A stretch of 64,000 nucleotides of DNA, from contig OY365811.1 of NCBI GenBank assembly GCA_959347315.1, forward strand, positions 33,580,321 to 33,644,320, read 5' to 3'. A model generated the notes under the pieces. That model ran no database searches and was not told where the DNA came from. It saw only the letters and a program-made list of their open reading frames with translations. The translations under genes were made by a program, and so were the position numbers. Shown here piece by piece: positions 57,111-64,000 of the stretch; positions within the stretch are counted from its first letter, which is position 1; each line of letters begins with the position of its first letter. This stretch comes from Bimastos eiseni (taxonomy: Eukaryota; Annelida; Clitellata; Crassiclitellata; Lumbricidae).

Positions 57111-60100
57111 GCAAGCTAAACTCTTGGGTTGTAGGCCTAAAACGCAAGACACGTTGAAAGCTTAAAAATTATTCTATCTACATAATAGCTAGGTCTATAA
57201 TATAAATAAATAGTCTTGTACTTGGTCTAGACCCTATAAGGCCTATATCAATTGCTTAGGGAATAACACTAAGCATATTAAAGTCACTATAGGCCTGTCC
57301 GTAGTTTATTCTGAAGACCGAAGTAAAATAGGCCTAGCCTAGACTAAGGAAAGGCCTACTCTCAGATTCTTCAGAAACCATAGTAGGCACTTAGCTACTC
57401 ATGTCTTTATAATTGTAATCTTATTGTTTGTAATGAATCGTGATTCTGTCTGTTGCTCCGTCGGTATGTTTTCAGCCAGTCTGGCAGTCAGTATCTATAG
57501 GATTTATCTGGTTATTTGACTAAAAAGCTTTTCATTCCTCATACGTGCTCAGGTCTGATAATAATTATAATTGTAGATCGTGAATTTTGATTTCGAGGGA
57601 CTTGCTTCAAAAGTTGTTCGGCAAGGTAACTTGCAGTATAATGTTATGCATATTCTACATTATTTTTTGCTGTTGTCTGATCTCAAATTTTTATTCAAGA
57701 GAAACAATTATTCTCAGAGATTCTGAACAGACGTTTAGGAATAAAAAGCAAGAAGTAATAATTTTATTTTCCCTTATCAAAGCACACTGAGCAGTAAAAC
57801 GTGATCAGAATCCACCACCTTTCCAGATTTATTGGTCAATAACCCAAATGACTTCCACATGAAACCTTTTACATCATTCTTAATTATTATGTACTATTCG
57901 TTCAACCTAAGCAGTCCATTCACAAAAGAGGTGGTCGTTGTAGCAATGGAAGTAGTAGCAGCAATAGCAGCAGTAGTTGTAGTAGCAGAAGTAGTAGTCA
58001 CATAATATAACAACTTATGGTACGAGTAGCGGCAACAACATCAGGACAATGGATAACATTTATTCGTATCCATCGCCACCAAATGGCTTTGGTCTCCCAG
58101 GGTCTCATCGTGATGATGAAGATGGCATGTCTTTTTTATTATGTTGCATATCTCTCAAGGTCTTTTTCTCTTAGCAAGCCATACTAAAGAAGAGAAGAAA
58201 AGGAGCAGTCCCTCAAACGAGATTGAAGTATGAAGTGTTACCGACTTCGTTATCTGAGCCTCATCGTACGAGGGTGGATGGCCCCCGCTGATTTGAATCC
58301 AAAAACACTCGATTGACAGTATAGTTATTAGGTCTTTTTTGTACACGATTTAAAATTGTGCGCTTCAGACGTGTTGGGGTTGGGAGTGCTCTTGAGTAGT
58401 TACGTGAAGGGCGCTAGATATGAATCATCGTGATGAACGAACGCACGAATGAATGAATGATTATGTTACTTACTTATATACACATATGCATTGGCTACCC
58501 AAGCTTATTAACTTACGAATTACCCTCACTTGGTGTCCTGGTTGGCGGAGTGTTTGAAAGCGTAGTCTTTGGTTTTAAAAGTTGCCAATGTCGGCATATT
58601 TAAAATTAATATTGATTCCGATGAAGTTAAATGCGCCCAATGTAATTTTACTTTGCGTGTGAGCGTTCGTAAATTGAAGTGGTTGTTTGGTAACGTTTAA
58701 CGTCTCTGTACCATCGTTGGGAAGTATGGACAAAACAAAGACCCCATTTAGCGCACAGTGAGTGAGCATTTTCATTATACTTGTTACCTGCCTTAAGGGC
58801 GACAGAGAAGTTTAAATTATTATGAGTAAACAGTGAACTTGCTGGCAGTGACACTTTCAACGGGAGTGACCGCGATTGTAAATATGGGTTTTACGCTGAG
58901 TGACACTTGGTGTTAACCGTTTATGCATAGAATGCTGGACCGATTGCAGCAGCAGTGATGGATAGTGCAAATTTGCTAATCTGGAAAACTTAAAGTGCAG
59001 CATTTTCAAGCATTCTGTTGCATGGTTCAACACAACTTTTAGATTTGAGTGTCGGGTAAGTACACCCACAAATCGTGAAGAATATATAAAAATGAGTATC
59101 AAATGCAAATTGAAAAGACATTGCTTTTTGGTAAGTAAGTAACTATGTGGTTTATTTGAACATCCTGCAAATGCACCGTGGGGACATCTGATTAATACAA
59201 TGTAAGAGCGTTCCGTGACAAAATAATCAGAATATGCTATTACTTAATGGAGAAACAGACATCTCCCGAACTGTGAGAGAGTGAGGGTAAAGTAAGAAAG
59301 ATTAGCAATATAGACATGTAATACATTTGCATTCATAATAAAACCACATCGGGTTAGCGAGTAAAAGGTGCAGTTCTTTCCCTGGCGTTTGAAGGAGTTT
59401 TGTTGTCATAAATTTTGTTTTATCGTTTTAAAAACACACCCTGCATAGAGTTGCCAGATTCACGGGTAGCGATGAAAGGACACAGAAGCCTGGAAAGGAT
59501 GACATATTGAATGTTTAATCGCTGGAGTCTCCTGAGTAACCTAGAATCCAAGTCACCTTGAGAAACTTAAAAGAACGCTTTGACCACAGAGAGCACATTG
59601 ATAAATTGTAACATTAATCAGATTATGGATTGAAAAATGCCAGGAATGATAGAACTGCAACGAAAAAACATAAGTACGTAGATTTGGTTGTTTGCCTGTT
59701 AGGCTAGGCTTTCTAGCCTTTATGCTCACATCAGAACAATGTGCTCACTACTCATGTGAAATTGGTAAAAATGCCGCAAAATAATGGCCACAGCCACAAT
59801 TAGCCTCAATGCAACAAACCTACAAAAAGCCAGATATTTTCCAGGTTTTTAGCTTTACCTGATGGAAAGAGGACATGCAGCCAAAAAGGAGGACATGTGA
59901 TCCCTTTTGTCGGATGTGTTTAGAATAGCTCTGATGGTACTCTCTTACTTGTTGCATAATTATGGGTGCTTCTCAACACTCTGTTTCTCTTGCTGTCTTG
60001 GTGGCCATATTGTTTTTACTTTAGCCATTCAAATTTGTGATTTTACTGAGAGAATTAATTAAAATTAAATTCACAATGTGTAAGGTTCCACTTGCATTTT

Positions 60101-60616
60101 ATGCTTGACATGTTCAGAGTTGGTTGCATCTGTTGTCGGTTTCATTGACTGTCTGTTTACTATGCAGCGCACCTTTCGATAGGGTGTGCAAATGCAAAAA
60201 ATGGTAGTTTAAAAAAGCCATTACATTGCACAGCACCAAATAGATCGGTGTCCACTTGTTTAGAGCACTCTGCATGTAAAGTGGAGAGTACAGGTTTAAA
60301 CTCTGCCCATGAATTTTTAGCATGTCCATTGCTAGTAATTGCTCTGTGCCTTTGATGTTCTGAACTTTGAATGTGCATGGGGCAATATCAAATGGAGTTT
60401 TACTGTACTTGGTTGTATATCATATCTGTCTTAAATCGTAGTGAATATTAATTTACACCTGAAGATCACAACTGGCTGTGTGCAGATAAGACTGTATTGT
60501 GGTGTTGCATTCTGTTTTTTTTGCATAACCTCCCTGTACCTGCCATCGACGTATCAACATAATCGAATTGTTATTGTTTCTTTGACTTTGATGCAACTGT
60601 TTTCTGGCATTTGTAG
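57111..60616. other. Region expected to hold the first exon and promoter of the kinesin gene; none identified
   Basis: The kinesin exon at 60617 enters in mid-codon, so a short upstream coding exon must exist. One candidate donor is TTTTTG|GTAAGTAAG at 59132 after ATG-containing sequence (59093), but its phase does not fit simply. Otherwise AT-rich DNA with AGTAGTAGC repeats at 57945-57995 and a GAAC/GAAT tract at 58435-58460. Confidence 0.35.
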
Positions 60617-60695
60617 AAAGGGATCCAATGTTGGTAAAACGCCAAGAAAGCCACCAAGGAAAAATTTGACCAAGCAGCAATCAGACAATGTGGAG
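60617..60695 (+). CDS. KIF23: KIF23/MKLP1-like kinesin, N-terminal exon
   Basis: A 79-base exon with acceptor TTTGTAG at 60615-60616 and donor GAG|GTGAGA at 60696. One base completes a codon, then KGSNVGKTPRKPPRKNLTKQ then QSDNVE. This resembles the human KIF23 N terminus, with its AKTPRKP block just before the motor. It ends in phase 0, joining directly to VFCRIRPL of the next exon. An in-frame ATG at 60590 lies in the presumed polypyrimidine tract, so I prefer an upstream start that I could not locate. Confidence 0.82.
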
Positions 60696-61445
60696 GTGAG
60701 ACATGGCAATGGATTTTGAAACATGTTAAGGCACAAAAATCTGATTTTAGATCAATTATATTTGGAGGTGATTCTATTTTTAGGTACAATTTTCTCATGC
60801 AGTAGCAAATATTACCAGACCACAAAGTAGATTTCATGCTTCATGTCGCTAACTAGTACTTTCGCTAACTAGTACGCTCCGTTTGATGCTGTTTATTAAT
60901 TGATCGAAATATAAGGTTAATGAAGGTGTAGCTGTGAGGCAATATAAATATGATTTAAAATTGCATGGTGATGAATTAGTCTCAATAATCAGTTTTACTT
61001 TAATCTTTTTAAAACATGTATTTATATTTTGCTTAAGTATATCCTTTTTGCCAAGAGGATTTGTTCTAAATGCACAAGTAGACTGTTGATGCTACTGTGT
61101 CTGTCTTTCGTTCAATAAACAATACTCTCAAAGCTAAAGTTTGATTGAAATTAAGTGAAATTGAATGAGATCTTTAAGTAATCTCTTCAGTAAGCAATTT
61201 TTTTTCTAAATAGACCAGCATTTATGGATTGAAGAAGGCATTTCAAGATTAGTCACAAAGCGTGTAGGTTCCTGTAATGCTTTGACCATGACTCTTTATT
61301 ATGTTGAGTTTTATCTTTTCACGATTCATGAAGATTGATATGTCCGTGATTGTTCTTTTTCAAAGTTTGTTTGGCGTGATAGAAACTCATGTTTGTTTAG
61401 ATTAAACAAGTGAGTAAAGGGATGACTGAACATAATTGCTTTCAG

Positions 61446-61538
61446 GTCTTTTGTCGCATTCGACCGTTGGATAGCTCCAATGAACCAGCCTGCATTCGAC
61501 GTCTGAACCAGACTACCGTCGTTCTCTCTCCTTTAGAG
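61446..61538 (+). CDS. KIF23: KIF23-like kinesin, motor-domain exon (first strand)
   Basis: Ninety-three bases, phase 0 to 0, acceptor GCTTTCAG at 61444-61445, donor GAG|GTATCC at 61539. Encodes VFCRIRPLDSSNEPACIRRL then NQTTVVLSPLE. The VxxRxRPL block is the opening beta strand of kinesin motors, and the NxTTV spacing matches kinesin-6 proteins. KIF23 is the plus-end-directed motor of centralspindlin, active at the spindle midzone in cytokinesis. Confidence 0.93.
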
Positions 61539-61783
61539 GTATCCTTGACATCCTGCTTTTTGTCAGAGTTTCATCTGCTCCTGCATTTGTTGCTATTCTC
61601 ACAGTTACTGTGGAGCTAGAGGGTCAGCCATTCAAGAAAATCATAGCTTCAATTAATGTATCTTTGTTTCCTGCCATATTTAGGGATCCTAAGAATGTTG
61701 TTTTGTTTTGTTATGTATGCTCAAGATTGATATTACCATATGTGGTTAAGTATTGAGACATTTTCTTTATGTATCTATATAGA

Positions 61784-62060
61784 GAGCATGTGGTCTAATG
61801 GTTACCATGCTGGACTGAGAATCATAAAGTTGGGGTTCAAATCCTTGCTTGGGAAGAAATGTGTTTAATTATTTTGGCTTCATTGTGCCCCAGCACACCT
61901 AGCTGTGATGAATACAATTACCATACTATATCGGTGGGGAGATAAGAAATGAGGAAGAAAACTGGCCACCTGCCCTCATGTGCCGACATAGGAAAAATGA
62001 TGTCGCTAACACTTCATACCCATGAGTGACTCTCGTGGCTGTCTTAAGGAACTACTCTTC
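61784..62060 (+). mobile_element. tRNA-derived SINE, third family, in a kinesin intron
   Basis: Head GAGCATGTGGTCTAATGGTT then ACCATGCTGGACTGAGAATC and GGGGTTCAAATCC form a tRNA-like block with A and B boxes. The body CACCTAGCTGTGATGAATAC resembles the conserved central block of several animal tRNA-SINEs. It could be mistaken for a tRNA gene, but the stems are imperfect and a long non-tRNA body follows. Confidence 0.72.
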
Positions 62061-62134
62061 TTATATGGAAGTTTTCATAACATGTTGCTTTGTAAGACAA
62101 AGTTTGGTTTATTTAAAAAAAATTTCTGCTTCAG

Positions 62135-62173
62135 GGCTTTCAGACGCTACGTAATGGTGCTGCGTATAAAGAG
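62135..62173 (+). CDS. KIF23: KIF23-like kinesin, 39-bp motor exon
   Basis: Acceptor CTGCTTCAG at 62133-62134, donor GAG|GTAAGA at 62174. Encodes GFQTLRNGAAYKE, equivalent to the human segment GYRLNRNGDYKE. Phase 0 at both ends. Very short, but conserved sequence and consensus splice sites support it. Confidence 0.9.
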
Positions 62174-62603
62174 GTAAGAACTTTAAGACTATTTCTAACT
62201 TAGATTCAGGCCCATTTGTGCACAATCGTAGATGATTTGAGTGGAGACCTTGAACTTGTGACTTTCTTTGAGCCTATGGAAGTAGGTTGGGTTCTGTTGT
62301 AATTTTGAGCAGCAAACAATGTCGCATGTACAGAACTTTGATTTGGAGCATTGACTGAATAGTGTTGTTAACGAATTGCTTAGATTATAATTCATGTATA
62401 GTCTAACGATTTGGGTGGACTTTAATTTTACTGGTTTGTATAATCCTTATGTATAGTTCATTGTTATTTTCCAGCTCTTGATTTATGCGTGACATGAGCC
62501 AAGGATATATCTGTGAGCTTGATGTTTCCAGCTGTAAATTTGTGGTTTATGTGTTCCAGCTAAGGAAACTTCAATGTTAAGTTATGGAAATTGTTTATTT
62601 TAG

Positions 62604-62709
62604 CTTCAGTACACATTCCAAAATGTTTTTGATGAAGAAACGTCACAGAAGACTTTGTTTGAAAGTGTTGGCCTTCCCCTGGTGGATGACCTCTTGCATG
62701 GAAAGAATG
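62604..62709 (+). CDS. KIF23: KIF23-like kinesin, motor exon before the P-loop
   Basis: A 106-base exon, phase 0 in and phase 1 out. Encodes [20 protein letters not shown] then [16 protein letters not shown], matching human YSFKQVFGTHTTQKELFD and VANPLVNDLIHGKNG. Acceptor TATTTTAG at 62602-62603; donor ATG|GTTTGT at 62710. The terminal glycine codon is split with the next exon. Confidence 0.95.
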
Positions 62710-62955
62710 GTTTGTAGTTTGTCATGTAATGAAATTAAACTTTAAAGTTTTGAGATATGTGTTTTTTGTATAATTACAGTTTGTAAACTTGTGTCAGCTT
62801 TAATGCTTACTCATTACTGAGTGGGAAGATTTTTTGTCTTTGCTAGTTTGTGATAAAAAGTGAGTTAATGTAAATGACTGTTTACAAAAAATGTCCTTCA
62901 GTGATTTTAATGCAGAACATGTTGGTTCCTGGAGACATTGCTTTTCGAGTTCTTA

Positions 62956-63062
62956 GTTGAGTTTTTCTTTTAATTCTTTAAATGTCTCCAAAAGAAAACT
63001 GAGGAATTCTTGGAGCTCTGTGAAGACATTGTAGAGTTCTTCATTCATCCTCAAATAAATTG
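62956..63062 (+). repeat. Intronic repeat, copy 1 (pair with 63692-63802)
   Basis: A segment containing GAAAACTGAGGAATTCTTGG and TCATCCTCAAATAAATTG. A diverged direct copy lies on the other side of the next kinesin exon. Confidence 0.7.
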
Positions 63063-63472
63063 TAAAAACTGGTTGTGCTTAATTTGGTTGTCCAATTCTG
63101 CATTTTATTTGATTGGCATTGTTAGCATGTTTGGACTACATTGCTGAACCATTTCCATTTTAATTTTTTTAAAGGATTCAAGTTTGTATTGAACTTTATT
63201 ATATTGTGAATTCCTGTTAGGCTTCTGTGTATGGTATATGTTTCATTGCAATGTTTTTCGAGGTGCAGTCTGACATGTTTGTAGTACTTTCTAAGCCATT
63301 GCATTTTATAATATTTTAAGGTGAGATTTTTTTCTGTGTGTTGCGATTCTTAGATTACTTTAAAACTACGAAGACAAGCTGCCATTGTTTCCCTGTCGCT
63401 TTAAATACATGCTCATTGTTATAGGGTTATGCTTGGTGTTATTTCTGATGTTGTCGTACTTGTTGTTTCAAG

Positions 63473-63609
63473 GCCTTCTCTTTGCATATGGAGTTACATC
63501 GTCTGGAAAGACATTCACGATGAATGGCTCTCCACAGAATCTTGGAATACTGCCGCGATGTCTCGACTGTCTCTTTAGTAGCATTGGAGAACTGCAGGCC
63601 AAAAAATAT
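63473..63609 (+). CDS. KIF23: KIF23-like kinesin, P-loop exon (gene continues beyond window)
   Basis: A 137-base exon, phase 1 in and phase 0 out. Encodes [40 protein letters not shown] and [13 protein letters not shown] is the nucleotide-binding P-loop (human KIF23 GVTGSGKT), and [21 protein letters not shown] of human KIF23 aligns throughout. Acceptor GTTTCAAG at 63471-63472; donor TAT|GTGCGT at 63610. The remaining motor, stalk and tail exons lie beyond the right edge. Confidence 0.95.
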
Positions 63610-63691
63610 GTGCGTTTCTTTGTCAGATTTTCTCATCAGTATCATATTTTCTGTTACTGAAGTCATGGAGGCATCATTGCTATTGAGTCCT

Positions 63692-63802
63692 TGGTTTAGT
63701 TTTCCTTTGGATTCTTCAGATGCCTCCTAGAGAAACTGAGGATTTCTGGGATCTCTGGGAAGATATTGCAGAGATCTTCGTTCGTCCTCAAACAAATTGC
63801 AA
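63692..63802 (+). repeat. Intronic repeat, copy 2 (pair with 62956-63062)
   Basis: Direct copy containing GAAACTGAGGATTTCTGGGA and CGTCCTCAAACAAATTGC. It has a short open reading (PPRETEDFWDLWEDIAEIF) that copy 1 does not keep. Confidence 0.7.
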
Positions 63803-64000
63803 TGATATTATTTCTTAATGTGGCATATAACCATAAGCAAGTAACCATAACCATATATCACCTGCCAGTGAAGTCAAGCCCCCTTAAGTGCACCACAGGT
63901 AAGTGCATAATTCTCATAAGCATGTAAGAGCTGGTCGGTCCATTTTTGGTACAGATATTTCAATAGAAGAGAATTCTAGATATGCGCATGATATGATCAT
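63803..64000. other. Kinesin intron to window edge
   Basis: AT-rich intron sequence; no exon seen before the window ends. Confidence 0.6.

Noticed and set aside
60590..60616. ATG at 60590 as the kinesin start codon
   Set aside because: It sits in a T-rich stretch ending in TTTGTAG, which reads better as a splice acceptor; vertebrate KIF23 also splits its first codons onto an earlier exon.
61784..61858. Possible tRNA gene in the kinesin intron
   Set aside because: A- and B-box-like motifs exist, but acceptor and anticodon stems pair badly and a SINE body follows directly.

Overview
The window is eukaryotic nuclear DNA. It is AT-rich with long introns (GT/AG splice sites), many microsatellites, and dispersed SINEs, LINEs and hAT/mariner DNA transposons. 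The two recognisable host genes are animal genes. The repeat style (tRNA-derived SINEs ending in AAT repeats, hAT non-autonomous elements) suggests a marine invertebrate, plausibly a deuterostome such as an echinoderm or hemichordate. That placement is inference; the species cannot be named from the sequence alone.

Layout. From 1 to about 32.5 kb there is no confidently recognised host gene. This part holds simple repeats, minisatellites (27 copies of a 19-bp unit at 2401-2913; paired arrays at 18300-18790) and low-complexity GATA, GAGGA and GACA tracts. It also holds a mariner-like transposon at 13204-15685 with a LINE inserted in it, a second LINE fragment at 6750-7190, several hAT-type elements and scattered SINEs. 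A few GC-rich or exon-like open segments (91-387, 884-1040, 7941-8100, 17974-18257, 24139-24407) are listed as unproven.

From 33285 to 48425, minus strand, lies a large part of an APC (adenomatous polyposis coli) orthologue. Seven exons join in consistent phase into a 2,506-residue reading frame that carries the armadillo domain, a basic region, an EB1-binding SxIP motif and the C-terminal TSV PDZ ligand. The 6.75-kb last exon matches the giant terminal exon of vertebrate APC. The N-terminal coiled coil and the consensus beta-catenin and axin-binding repeats were not found by eye.

From 60617 to the right edge, plus strand, are the first motor-domain exons of a kinesin-6 of the KIF23/MKLP1 type, including the P-loop; the gene runs off the window. 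APC and KIF23 are arranged head to head, with about 12 kb of transposon-rich DNA between their outermost recognised coding exons (48426-60616). Both products are microtubule-associated (APC at plus ends and in Wnt signalling, KIF23 in the central spindle), but nothing in the sequence shows that they are co-regulated.
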